Shown piece after piece: positions 1 through 8,008 of a DNA stretch of 64,000 bases. The stretch comes from Chryseobacterium luteum. GTDB lineage: Bacteria; Bacteroidota; Bacteroidia; Flavobacteriales; Weeksellaceae. The DNA is taken from the NCBI RefSeq assembly GCF_000737785.1, contig NZ_JPRO01000014.1, positions 62,001 to 126,000 on the forward strand, written 5' to 3'. Both the position numbers and the translations under genes were made by a program. The notes beneath the pieces are model-generated. The model was given only the letters and a program-made list of their open reading frames with translations. It had not been told where the DNA came from and did not search any database. Each line of letters starts with the position of its first letter. Positions within the stretch are counted from its first letter, which is position 1.

Positions 1-1
1 A

Positions 2-676
2 AGTACCTATCCGGAATCATTAAAAGCTACAGCTAAAGACTTGGGTCACGTAAGATCTATGACAATAGAGCCGATCATGTCAGTAAACCCGACTTTAATT
101 TTAGCTTCAGAAAAAGATATCAATCCTGAATTGATGACTAAGATCAAGTCTTCAGGGATCAAAGTTGAAGTATTCAAACAGGAGTACACGGTAGAAGGAA
201 CTAAAAAGCTGATCGCTGACGTAGCAAAAGCAATAGGAAATACAGACTACCAGAAATTAAATGATAAAATTGATGCTGATTTGAAACAAGTTCAGCCTAT
301 CGCTAAAAAACCGAAAGTATTGTTCATCTACGCAAGAGGAAATATGCTGATGGTTTCAGGGACAAAAACTCCAATGGATGCCCTGATCACTCTTGCGGGG
401 GGACAGAATGCAGTAACCGATTTCGAAGATTTCAAGCCTTTGACACCAGAAGCGGTAGTTAAAGCCAATCCGGACGTTTTATTCTTCTTTGAAACAGGCC
501 TTCAGGGAGCCGGAGGAAACGAAGGAGCTCTTAAAATGCCGGGCGTGGCACAGACCAACGCAGGTAAAAACAAAAAGATCATCGCAATGGATGGAGGATT
601 GGTCTCAGGTTTCGGACCTAGACTGGGAGAAGCAGCAGTAGGATTAAACAAACTTCTAATTGAGAACACAAAGTAA
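2..676 (+). CDS. hmuT: Heme ABC transporter substrate-binding protein (5' end missing)
   Basis: C-terminal 224 residues of a periplasmic heme/cobalamin-type binding protein (PeriBP_2, BtuF/HmuT fold). The frame is open from the window edge, so the signal peptide and first lobe are outside. Visible family features are the SVNPTLILAS strand, the long linking helix (EYTVEGTKKLIADVAKAIG), the second lobe starting PKVLFIYARG, MDALITLAGGQNAV, and KANPDVLFFFETG. It would deliver heme to the permease encoded next, whose start overlaps it by 17 bases. Heme rather than another chelate is inferred from the HmuS gene at the end of the operon. Confidence 0.85.
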   Translation, partial: STYPESLKATAKDLGHVRSMTIEPIMSVNPTLILASEKDINPELMTKIKSSGIKVEVFKQEYTVEGTKKLIADVAKAIGNTDYQKLNDKIDADLKQVQPIAKKPKVLFIYARGNMLMVSGTKTPMDALITLAGGQNAVTDFEDFKPLTPEAVVKANPDVLFFFETGLQGAGGNEGALKMPGVAQTNAGKNKKIIAMDGGLVSGFGPRLGEAAVGLNKLLIENTK

Positions 677-1700
677 ATTATATTTTTATCTAACTATAGG
701 TGCCGTACTGCTTGTTATTATAGCAGTACTGGCACTTAATACAGGAGTCTACGACTTTGGAGGAACATCACCCTTCAAAGTTCTGTGGCAATATATAAAA
801 GGTGATCCTGGTTTATCTTTAAGCGATAAATATGTGATCTGGGATGTGCGGGCAGCAAGGATCATTATGGCCATTTTAATAGGAAGTATGCTCGCTGTTT
901 CAGGAACCGGTTTGCAGGGACTTTTCAAAAATCCTCTGGCGACAGGAGATCTGATAGGGCTTACATCGGGGGCGACCCTGCTGGCGGCAATTGCCATTGT
1001 TTTAGGAGGACATTTTAAGCAGTATCTTCCTGAAGCCGTACAATTTTCAATAGTAGGAATTGCAGCATTTATCGGTTCACTTTTATCCATGATGCTGGTA
1101 TACAGAATTTCTACAAGCGGCGGAAAAACCAATGTCGTCATGATGCTCCTTAGCGGAGTAGCCATTACAGCGATCGGGTTTTCGATCACCGGGTTTTTGA
1201 TCTATATTTCAAAAGACGACCAGCTCAGGGACCTTACCTTCTGGAACCTGGGAAGCCTGGCAGCGGCAACCTGGATGAAAAATATTATTTTAACAGTGGT
1301 TCTGATCATTTCTTACATCATCCTGCTTCCCAAAGGAAAGGCTTTAAATGCCATGATGCTTGGGGAAAAAGATGCCCAGCATTTAGGGGTCAATGTAGAA
1401 AAGCTTAAAAAGCAGATCATTATTATTGTAGCATTAATGGTAGGAAGCTGCGTGGCATTTTCAGGAACCATAGGATTTGTAGGGCTTATAGTACCTTATA
1501 TCTTAAGGCTTTTATTTAAATCGAATTATGCATTTATCCTGCCCCTGTCGGCGGTATGCGGAAGCATATTACTGTTGACGGCAGATACGTTCAGCAGAAG
1601 CATTGTAGAACCGTCGGAACTTCCGATCGGGATTCTTACAGCACTGATGGGAGGCCCTATTTTTATTGCTATTTTAATTAAATTCAAAAAATCCATGTAA
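660..1700 (+). CDS. hmuU: Heme ABC transporter permease (FecCD family)
   Basis: 346-residue FecCD/BtuC-family inner-membrane permease with about ten hydrophobic segments. Family landmarks are the VRAARIIMAILIGSMLAVSG block near residues 63-82, GLFKNPLATGDLIGLTSGA, and GFVGLIVPYILRLL near the C-terminus (the coupling-helix region that contacts the ATPase). The start used is a TTG at 660, overlapping the end of the binding-protein gene. No ATG lies close by, so the exact start is uncertain. The stop overlaps the ATPase start by one base, indicating translational coupling. Confidence 0.88.
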   Translation: MRTQSKLYFYLTIGAVLLVIIAVLALNTGVYDFGGTSPFKVLWQYIKGDPGLSLSDKYVIWDVRAARIIMAILIGSMLAVSGTGLQGLFKNPLATGDLIGLTSGATLLAAIAIVLGGHFKQYLPEAVQFSIVGIAAFIGSLLSMMLVYRISTSGGKTNVVMMLLSGVAITAIGFSITGFLIYISKDDQLRDLTFWNLGSLAAATWMKNIILTVVLIISYIILLPKGKALNAMMLGEKDAQHLGVNVEKLKKQIIIIVALMVGSCVAFSGTIGFVGLIVPYILRLLFKSNYAFILPLSAVCGSILLLTADTFSRSIVEPSELPIGILTALMGGPIFIAILIKFKKSM

Positions 1701-2470
1701 TGATAAAGGCGCATCAGATCAGTTACAAACATAAAGATTTCCATATTCTGGATGGGATAGATGTTGCTCTTGAATATGGTGAATTCCTGGCTATTGTAGG
1801 ACCGAACGGAGCCGGAAAATCAAGTTTGCTGAGTATTTTGGCTAATGAAATCAGGTCCGGGCAGAAGATAGTATTCAAAAATAAAACGATGACCGAATGG
1901 GATGTAAAAGAACTGTCCAGGCACAAGGCTAAATTCTCCCAGCACAACAGCAATGATATTCCGCTTGACGTAAAAGACGTTATCATGATGGGAAGGTATC
2001 CTTATTTCGATGCCCAGCCCGGAAAGGAAGACCTTGAAGCCATGAATAATATGATGTATGATACCGATATTTTTCATCTGAAAGACAGGGAATACAATAC
2101 CCTTTCCGGAGGTGAAAAACAGCGTGTACACCTTTCAAGAGTAATGGCACAGCTGCAGAACGAAATTGCCCACAAACTGGTATTTCTGGATGAACCGCTG
2201 AATAATTTAGACATCAAACACCAGTATAAGGCTTTAGAAATTATTAAAAATTTCACCCAAAAGGCCAACAGCGCTGTTGTTGTACTGCATGATCTGAATC
2301 TTGCCGCACAGTTCGCCGACAAAATTTTATTGATGAAATCAGGAAAGGTCTCCGCATACGGAACGCCACAGGAAGTATTTACGGCCGAAAATATCAGCCA
2401 TGCCTACAATTTTCCGTGCACCATCTGTGGACACCCCATTACCAATAACCCAATGATCATTTTTGGATAA
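1700..2470 (+). CDS. hmuV: Heme ABC transporter ATP-binding protein
   Basis: 256-residue ATP-binding subunit that powers heme import through the FecCD permease. Walker A is GPNGAGKSS (about residues 34-42), the signature is LSGGEKQRVHLSR, Walker B is LVFLDEPLNNLD, and the switch histidine is in VVVLHDLNLA. The ATG shares its A with the permease stop (TAATG). The length is usual for HmuV/FhuC proteins. The C-terminal CTICGHP motif is a small Cys pair of unknown meaning. Confidence 0.92.
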   Translation: MIKAHQISYKHKDFHILDGIDVALEYGEFLAIVGPNGAGKSSLLSILANEIRSGQKIVFKNKTMTEWDVKELSRHKAKFSQHNSNDIPLDVKDVIMMGRYPYFDAQPGKEDLEAMNNMMYDTDIFHLKDREYNTLSGGEKQRVHLSRVMAQLQNEIAHKLVFLDEPLNNLDIKHQYKALEIIKNFTQKANSAVVVLHDLNLAAQFADKILLMKSGKVSAYGTPQEVFTAENISHAYNFPCTICGHPITNNPMIIFG

Positions 2471-2472
2471 CC

Positions 2473-3123
2473 ATGGAAAAAGATGAATTAAAAATCCTCG
2501 CGCAGAACCTTGCCAACCCACAAGGTGAAAAAGGCATAGAGATCGGCGAGATGATGAATGCCACCAACATCAGCATGACATTGGAAAGCATAAGGACGCT
2601 TTTAATAGAAGATGATGAAAACATCCTTGAAATAGGACACGGCAATGCCGGACACCTGAAAAATATTTTAAACAGGGCTCAAAACCTGAAATATACAGGA
2701 GTTGATATTTCAGAAACCATGCACAACGAAGCCAAAAGGCTGAACAAAAATTTTGAAAGCCAGGCCGGTTTTGTACTTTATGAAGGAAAAAAACTTCCCT
2801 TTGAAGACAAAACTTTTGACAAAATATTTACGGTCAACACAGTCTATTTCTGGGAAAATCCGGTTGAGTTTCTCAATGAAATCTATAGAGTTTTAAAGAG
2901 GGACGGAATTTTCGTTCTTACTTTCGGACAGAGAAAATTCATGGAAACCCTGCCGTTTACGGAATATAATTTTACCATGTACAGCAACTCCGAAATGGAA
3001 GAACTGGTTGCTGAAAGTCACTTTAAGAGAATGAAAATTTCCGAGAAAGAAGAAGATATACAAAGCAAGTCAGGAAACGAAACCATCCATAGAATTTATA
3101 CAGTTTTAACCATAAAAAAATAA
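2473..3123 (+). CDS. Class I SAM-dependent methyltransferase
   Basis: 216-residue Methyltransf_11-type enzyme. SAM-binding motif I is ENILEIGHGNAGHL (about residues 50-63), an acidic motif II is YTGVDISETM, and the post-motif region is FDKIFTVNTVYFW. It starts two bases after the ATPase stop and ends four bases before hmuS, so it is almost certainly cotranscribed with heme uptake. The substrate cannot be read from the sequence. A role in heme or tetrapyrrole processing is suggested only by position. Confidence 0.8.
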   Translation: MEKDELKILAQNLANPQGEKGIEIGEMMNATNISMTLESIRTLLIEDDENILEIGHGNAGHLKNILNRAQNLKYTGVDISETMHNEAKRLNKNFESQAGFVLYEGKKLPFEDKTFDKIFTVNTVYFWENPVEFLNEIYRVLKRDGIFVLTFGQRKFMETLPFTEYNFTMYSNSEMEELVAESHFKRMKISEKEEDIQSKSGNETIHRIYTVLTIKK

Positions 3124-3127
3124 AATT

Positions 3128-4156
3128 ATGAGCACATTAGTTAATGATTTAAAGGAAAAATGGGAAGCTCTCAAGGCAGAAAGTCCAAATATAAGAATAA
3201 GAAATGCTGCCGCACAGCTGGGCGTAAGCGAAGCTGAATTACTGGCAACAAGCATAGGCGAAGGAGTAACCGTACTTCAATCTGAATTTCCGGCCATCCT
3301 TACCGAAGCGGAAAAGTTAGGAAAAGTAATGGCCCTTACCCGTAATGACGAATGTGTACATGAGAGAAAAGGAATTTACCAGAACGGTGATTTCAGCAGT
3401 CCTCATGCACAGCTTTTCGTAGGAGAGGATATCGACCTTAGAATATTCATTAACCACTGGAAATCTGCTTTTGCAGTTGTGGAAGGAGATAAAAAAAGTC
3501 TTCAGTTCTTTGGGAAAGACGGTCTTGCCCTTCATAAGATCTATCTGACAAAAAACAGTGATGAAGCCGCATTCGATGCTATTGTGGAAAAATTCAGAGC
3601 AGAAGACCAGAGCCAGGCCTTAACTATTGAAGAAGCTGCCCCGAAAGCACCTGAAAAGGCTGATTCTGAAATTGATGCAGAAGGGTTCAGAAAAGCATGG
3701 ACTGAATTGAAAGATACCCACGATTTCTTCATGATGACCAGAAAATTCGGGGTAAGCAGAACCCAGGCATTGAGATTAGCACCCGAAGGATTTGCTGAAA
3801 AAATTGATAATGCCAAAGTGGTGAATGTTCTGGAAGATGCTTCAGAAAAGAATATTCCGATCATGATATTTGTAGGAAACAGGGGAATTATTCAGATTCA
3901 TACCGGAAACGTGAAGAAAACTCTTTGGCACCAGCAGTGGTTCAATGTAATGGACCCGGATTTCAATTTACATCTTGATGTTACTAAAATCGCTGAAGCA
4001 TGGATCGTTAAAAAACCTACGGAAGACGGTGAAGTAACGGCTATTGAAGTGTTCAACAAAGAAGGGGATTTCATCGTTCAGTTCTTTGGAAAAAGAAAGC
4101 CCGGAATTCCTGAACTACAAGAGTGGAAGGATCTTGTGGCAGAATTGGAGAAATAA
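3128..4156 (+). CDS. hmuS: Hemin-degrading factor HmuS/HemS
   Basis: 342-residue cytoplasmic heme-handling protein made of two homologous halves (about residues 5-165 and 180-340), each with the HemS/ChuX fold, as in the roughly 340-residue HemS/ChuS family. Each half opens with a similar segment: IRIRNAAAQLGVSEAELLA in the N-half and FFMMTRKFGVSRTQALRLAP in the C-half. Family members bind heme delivered by the importer and release iron or pass heme on. It is the last gene of the operon and is followed by a weak hairpin with a T-run. Confidence 0.9.
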   Translation: MSTLVNDLKEKWEALKAESPNIRIRNAAAQLGVSEAELLATSIGEGVTVLQSEFPAILTEAEKLGKVMALTRNDECVHERKGIYQNGDFSSPHAQLFVGEDIDLRIFINHWKSAFAVVEGDKKSLQFFGKDGLALHKIYLTKNSDEAAFDAIVEKFRAEDQSQALTIEEAAPKAPEKADSEIDAEGFRKAWTELKDTHDFFMMTRKFGVSRTQALRLAPEGFAEKIDNAKVVNVLEDASEKNIPIMIFVGNRGIIQIHTGNVKKTLWHQQWFNVMDPDFNLHLDVTKIAEAWIVKKPTEDGEVTAIEVFNKEGDFIVQFFGKRKPGIPELQEWKDLVAELEK

Positions 4157-4171
4157 TAATTAGATAATTTT

Positions 4172-4214
4172 GAAAGGACCGTTTTGTTTTTTTTAATTCA
4201 AGGCGGTCTTTTTT
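4172..4214 (+). terminator. Putative terminator after hmuS
   Basis: Short inverted repeat GACCG/CGGTC with a long T-rich loop, followed by TTTTTT. The stem is only five perfect pairs, so this is a weak candidate. Confidence 0.4.
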
Positions 4215-4377
4215 ATGAAATGACAGAGAAATAGGCAGATTTTCTAAATAACAGGGAAATTTAATTTGCTGAACCATCTTTGCGATTACCAACCAAACTT
4301 TTATGGTTTAGAATTTAGTATGAAATTGTGATATTTGTGCAAAAACATTTGTGTAATTTGAGTTTAAATAAAATAAG

Positions 4378-5250
4378 ATGAAAAATATTTTCATAGCCAT
4401 TTTGCTGGCTGGTTTCTGTTCATTAAGCGGGCAGGATTTTAAAGCTTACCAGTTTTATGACAAAAAAGGGAAGGAGGTAAAAACAGACAGGCTGATTAAA
4501 GAGCTGGCCGGATATGATGTTGTCTTTTTTGGAGAAAACCATAACAGCTCTATCAATCACTGGCTGCAGCTTAAGATAACGGAAGGTTTGTATCAAAAGA
4601 AAAACGGTGGGATCATTCTGGGTGCAGAAATGTTCGAAAGGGATAATCAGCCACAGCTGAATCAGTATCTGGATGGGAAGTATGATGCTAAAACATTCAA
4701 AGATTCAGCCCGTTTATGGAACAATTATGTAACAGATTATAAACCCCTGGTTGATTTTGCCAAAACCAAAAAGCTGAACTTCATTGCGACCAATATCCCG
4801 AGGAGATATGCTTCCCAAACCGCAAAAGAAGGACTTGAATCTTTAAACAAATTAAGTGCTCAGGAGAAAAACTATATCGCACAGCTCCCAATTAAAGTAA
4901 CGCTGGACACACCGGGCTATCAGGAAATGAAGGCGATGATGGGTGACCATGCGGAAGGTACGAAAGTGATGAACTTCATTTCTGCACAGGCCATAAAAGA
5001 TGCTACCATGGCTGAATCTATCCTGAAAAGTATGCAGGCCGGAAAAACGTTTATCCATTACAACGGAAATTATCACAGCAAAGAATTCGGAGGAATCTAT
5101 TGGTATATCAAACAAAAGAATCCAAACCTTAAAATGGCGGTGATCTCTGTTTTTGAATCCGAAGATCCGGAGCTGAAAGTTCCTGAAAAAGAATATATCC
5201 CGACTGATTTTAATCTGATCATTCCGGCAGATATGACGAAGACATTTTAA
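4378..5250 (+). CDS. ChaN family heme-binding protein
   Basis: 290-residue exported protein of the ChaN/PhuW family (haem-binding uptake, Tiki superfamily). The signal peptide is MKNIFIAILLAGFCSLSG. A lipid-anchor Cys could be C15, but the lipobox is poor. Family motifs are VVFFGENHNSSINH (about residues 48-61), GAEMFERDNQP, and FIHYNGNYHSKEFGG with the conserved His/Tyr. ChaN proteins bind heme at the membrane surface. Its position just downstream of the heme importer operon, behind its own promoter region, fits an iron-acquisition role. Confidence 0.85.
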   Translation: MKNIFIAILLAGFCSLSGQDFKAYQFYDKKGKEVKTDRLIKELAGYDVVFFGENHNSSINHWLQLKITEGLYQKKNGGIILGAEMFERDNQPQLNQYLDGKYDAKTFKDSARLWNNYVTDYKPLVDFAKTKKLNFIATNIPRRYASQTAKEGLESLNKLSAQEKNYIAQLPIKVTLDTPGYQEMKAMMGDHAEGTKVMNFISAQAIKDATMAESILKSMQAGKTFIHYNGNYHSKEFGGIYWYIKQKNPNLKMAVISVFESEDPELKVPEKEYIPTDFNLIIPADMTKTF

Positions 5251-5260
5251 TTCAACAGAG

Positions 5261-5281
5261 CGGGCTTTAGCCCGTTTTTTT
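5261..5281 (+). terminator. Rho-independent terminator after chaN-like gene
   Basis: Perfect stem CGGGCT-TT-AGCCCG followed by seven T residues. A degenerate echo (GGCTTTAGCCC) lies 20 bases further on. Confidence 0.75.
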
Positions 5282-5334
5282 ATACAGTATCCAAAGAGGC
5301 TTTAGCCCAATTATCTATTCTGAAATACAATATC

Positions 5335-5342
5335 TATCTTTG
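5335..5342 (+). promoter_or_regulatory. Bacteroidota -7 promoter element (TATCTTTG)
   Basis: Exact TAnnTTTG match 18 bases before the ATG at 5361. It supports that ATG rather than the upstream in-frame TTG at 5340, which would lie inside the promoter box. Confidence 0.5.
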
Positions 5343-5360
5343 CATCAACAAATAATAAAA

Positions 5361-5990
5361 ATGAAAAAAATATCTTTTCTGCTGATCTTTTTTATCAGTC
5401 TGGTTAATGCTCAGAAACTTACATTGGACGAAATCTCAGTTATTAACCAGGGAGATACCGGAACGGCATTGCCTATCTACCAGACAACAGATTCTCACCA
5501 GCATAAAACCTTACTAAGCCTTTCAACGGATATTGACCCGGTTGATGCCAATACGGCAACTTTGGTCAAAAGGATGAAAGAATCTCTTCTTTCCACAGAC
5601 GGCGGGGTTGGAATTGCCGCACCACAGGTCGGGATCAACAGGAAAGTGATCTGGGTACAGCGTTTTGATAAAGAAGGGAATCCTCTGGAATACTTCATTA
5701 ATCCTGTGATTGTCTGGAGATCAGAGTTACAGAACCTTGGGCCGGAAGGAGATCTTTCTATTCCTGAATTCAGAGATCAGTTTTACAGGAGTAAAGTCAT
5801 CCAGTTAGAGTATGTTGATCTGAAAGGGCAGAAATATTCAGAAATTGTAGAAGGTTTTACGGCGGTGATTTTCCAGCATGAAATCGACCATCTTTTCGGG
5901 ATCCTGATTTCAGATAAAAAGGAAAAAGAGAAGAGTGATTCTTATAAACCGGTGGATGCTTATAAGAAAAGTGATTCTATGACTAGGTAA
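5361..5990 (+). CDS. Exported peptide deformylase-like protein, metal-ligand Cys replaced by Asp
   Basis: 209-residue protein with a signal peptide (MKKISFLLIFFISLVNAQ), then a polypeptide deformylase fold. Motif 1 is GVGIAAPQVG, motif 3 is QHEIDH (His173, Glu174, His177). Motif 2, normally EGCLS with the metal-binding Cys, reads EGDLS (Asp131). Deformylases act on nascent chains in the cytoplasm, so the secretion signal and the changed ligand suggest a diverged role, possibly another metal-dependent amidase or peptidase. The start is chosen from the promoter position and the signal peptide. Activity is unproven. Confidence 0.8.
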   Translation: MKKISFLLIFFISLVNAQKLTLDEISVINQGDTGTALPIYQTTDSHQHKTLLSLSTDIDPVDANTATLVKRMKESLLSTDGGVGIAAPQVGINRKVIWVQRFDKEGNPLEYFINPVIVWRSELQNLGPEGDLSIPEFRDQFYRSKVIQLEYVDLKGQKYSEIVEGFTAVIFQHEIDHLFGILISDKKEKEKSDSYKPVDAYKKSDSMTR

Positions 5991-5999
5991 TGATTTTGT

Positions 6000-6130
6000 T
6001 GTTAAATTCTTTTGGTTTATTTCTGGCGGATTTTCAGCAAAAACTTCTATGGAATTCCAAATATTGAATCTTGGGCAAATATTTTGTAGAGGCAGTTTAG
6101 CAGCCATATTGCCGAACAGATGTTAAGGTA
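6000..6130 (-). repeat. Cassette-like spacer element C (possible degenerate attC-like site)
   Basis: Follows the stop of the minus-strand kinase-like gene. Read on the minus strand it begins with CCTTAAC, which fits the attC R-box RYYYAAC at six of seven positions, and it contains internal short palindromic stretches. Only its ends resemble the elements at 6725 and 7408, so this is tentative. Confidence 0.3.
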
Positions 6131-6134
6131 GTTT

Positions 6135-6701
6135 TTATTTGTCGTCAGGTTTCCGTATTTCTTCATCCATTAGTTTGTCCAAAATCAGTTTCAGTTTCTC
6201 GTCCGGCGTTTGGTCCCCAATGATTTTCAAAACAGGGCTTTTGGTTTGTTTTAGCCAGGTCTCGTGAGCGTTTAAAGTTCTTTTGGCAAGCCCCGTGTTA
6301 TTGTCATAATCTGTTGCCCAGGCAATAAAATCATTAAATTGCTTTGCCCTGCTTTTGTCCTTGTAAATGACGTCACCATATATTTCCAGTTCCCGATTTT
6401 TAAGCCTTTCAATTCTTATCTTATTAGGTAAGTAAAGGAATATGATCAGGTCAAAGTCAGGGAATAAATTATCTCCCCAATGAATGATAGAACCGCCTAA
6501 TATCCAGTTTTCAGTTTCATTTATGTCTTTAATAATAAGGTGGTTTCTTTCGTTTGGACTTCGCCTGTGAGTAAAGGGTGGTTCTGTTTTAATCCAGAAA
6601 TAGTCATCACTGTCAAAATATTTCACGCCTAATTTTTCAGCTAATAACCGTCCCAGCGTTGATACTCCACTCCCTGATGCTCCAAAAATATGTAGTTTCA
6701 T
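6135..6701 (-). CDS. P-loop kinase-like protein (adenylate-kinase-like AAA protein)
   Basis: 188-residue P-loop NTPase starting MKLHIFGASGSGVSTLG, where GASGSGVS is the Walker A loop, followed by GVKYFDSDDYFW (substrate-side Asp pair) and an ATPase core with FDLIIFLYLP. It resembles small nucleotide or shikimate-kinase-like proteins often annotated as topology-modulation or adenylate kinases. The substrate is unknown. The ATG at 6701 is chosen because the upstream extension runs through a repeated spacer element. It sits in an apparent two-gene cassette array on the minus strand. Confidence 0.75.
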   Translation of the reverse strand: MKLHIFGASGSGVSTLGRLLAEKLGVKYFDSDDYFWIKTEPPFTHRRSPNERNHLIIKDINETENWILGGSIIHWGDNLFPDFDLIIFLYLPNKIRIERLKNRELEIYGDVIYKDKSRAKQFNDFIAWATDYDNNTGLAKRTLNAHETWLKQTKSPVLKIIGDQTPDEKLKLILDKLMDEEIRKPDDK

Positions 6702-6724
6702 TGTTTTACTGTCGTTATAAATTA

Positions 6725-6857
6725 CCGTTAACGTTTCGTAGCTTTGTCTTCTGGTGGGGTAATTGAAGCACAAAAGCTGATATCATTACTAAAGTTTAGC
6801 TGAAAAATTGTAGTTAAATTTGCACTTCAGCCCGTCTGACTTAAAACGTTCGTTCTT
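6725..6857 (-). repeat. Cassette-like spacer element A
   Basis: About 130 bases between the two minus-strand orphan genes. The first 50 bases from 6730 (AACGTTTCGTAGC...) are closely similar to element B at 7414 (AACGTTTCGGAGC...). Read on the minus strand it starts just after the stop of the 6866-7372 gene and ends in CGTTAACGG just before the kinase-like gene. Size, position and imperfect symmetry recall integron attC sites, but the homology to attC is an inference. Confidence 0.5.
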
Positions 6858-6865
6858 TTAGAATT

Positions 6866-7372
6866 TTAAACAGCAATAATCACATCCGTGTCTTCATAAG
6901 GAGGTTCAATATTCGAAAATGTTAATTGGAAGATAATGTCTAAATAAGGTACTTCATCAGATGCCTTTGTATGTATCAATAAGAATGCCCACCCATTTCT
7001 AAGATTTGAAATGCTTACTTTTTCATCCCAAAATTCAAAGTTGTCTATGTCTCCTTTCTTGGTGTAACAAATTTGAGTAAACTCGCTATGGGACAAAAGA
7101 AACAATTCATCTTCCAATTCAATAAAGAATTTATTTTCAGAAGAAATATTATAGTTTTCCTTATTGTTCATCCCTTCCATTATTCTTATTTCGCCAACTA
7201 CATCTTCTCCACTTTCGGTAACAATAGCAGCAACAATACCTTGGTTTATTAATGGAATAATTCCCTCAGGAAAATCATAATTGAAGTCTCTTTCTCTATA
7301 ATATTTTTCAAGCCCTTTTTTTGAGCATAACAAAAGGACTCCGTCAGTATCTTTTTCGAATTTTAAAATCAT
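6866..7372 (-). CDS. Hypothetical protein in cassette-like context
   Basis: 168 residues, acidic, no signal peptide or membrane segment, and no family recognised. It is a mixed alpha/beta type sequence with an acidic C-terminus (PPYEDTDVIIAV). It lies on the same strand as the kinase-like gene and is flanked on both sides by copies of the same spacer element, like a single-gene cassette. A solitary soluble protein of this size could be an immunity or accessory factor, but nothing in the sequence shows it. Confidence 0.65.
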   Translation of the reverse strand: MILKFEKDTDGVLLLCSKKGLEKYYRERDFNYDFPEGIIPLINQGIVAAIVTESGEDVVGEIRIMEGMNNKENYNISSENKFFIELEDELFLLSHSEFTQICYTKKGDIDNFEFWDEKVSISNLRNGWAFLLIHTKASDEVPYLDIIFQLTFSNIEPPYEDTDVIIAV

Positions 7373-7407
7373 ATTGTCATTTTTTTATTAAGTGGTTAAT
7401 TTGCATG

Positions 7408-7473
7408 ACGCACAACGTTTCGGAGCTTTTGTGTTCAGGTGGGAAATCGAAGCGCAAAAAACAGATATTATAA
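7408..7473 (-). repeat. Cassette-like spacer element B (partial copy)
   Basis: Roughly 60 bases sharing AACGTTTCG(G/T)AGC, the GGTGGG region, GAAGC(G/A)CAAAA and GATAT with element A. After about 7473 the similarity stops. On the minus strand it ends in CGTTGTGC just before the 7372 start codon, in the place an attC R'-box (GTTRRRY) would occupy. Confidence 0.5.
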
Positions 7474-7585
7474 TTCCCATAAAATTAAGTAATTTTCACT
7501 TTAAAATAATTTTAAAATAGAGTATGTTCAATAAAAAAATCTGCTTCGGTAAGAAACAGATTTAATGTATTGAAAGGAATTGAAC

Positions 7586-8008
7586 TTAGTTATTCGTCAC
7601 TGTAAGTTTCACCTCCATATTATTTCTCGTAGCATTAGAGTACGGACAAATCTGGTGTGCTTTTTCAGTTAATTCCTGTGCTTCTTCAATAGAAACTCCT
7701 GGAATATTCACATCCAGCTCTGCTGCCAGACCGAAACCGCCGTTTTCCAGCTGTCCGATGCTTATCTGAGCAGTGACTGTTGTTTCCCCTGTTTTTACTT
7801 TTGAAAGGCTGATCACTCTATTAAGGGCACTGTCAAAGCAAGCCGAATATCCGGCAGCGAAAAGCATTTCAGGATTGGCAAAATCGTCATTGCCGCCACC
7901 TAAAGCTTTAGGCATTCTTACTTCAAGGTCCAAAACTCCGTTTTCACTTTTCACATGGCCGTTTCTTCCTCCTTGTGCTGTAACTTTTGTTGTATATAAC
8001 GTTTTCAT
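7586..8008 (-). CDS. ohr: Organic hydroperoxide resistance protein
   Basis: 140-residue OsmC/Ohr-family thiol peroxidase that reduces organic hydroperoxides. Both redox cysteines are present: Cys57 in GYSACFDSAL and Cys121 in HQICPYSNATR. Typical Ohr length and N-terminus (LYTTKVTAQGGRNG). The start immediately follows the stop of ohrR with no gap, so both are on one message. The linked MarR-type regulator and the operator upstream of the first gene imply peroxide-inducible expression. Confidence 0.95.
   Translation of the reverse strand: MKTLYTTKVTAQGGRNGHVKSENGVLDLEVRMPKALGGGNDDFANPEMLFAAGYSACFDSALNRVISLSKVKTGETTVTAQISIGQLENGGFGLAAELDVNIPGVSIEEAQELTEKAHQICPYSNATRNNMEVKLTVTNN

Noticed and set aside
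749-1189. Minus-strand frame of 146 codons inside the heme permease gene
   Set aside because: Antisense of the FecCD gene; no start context or family.
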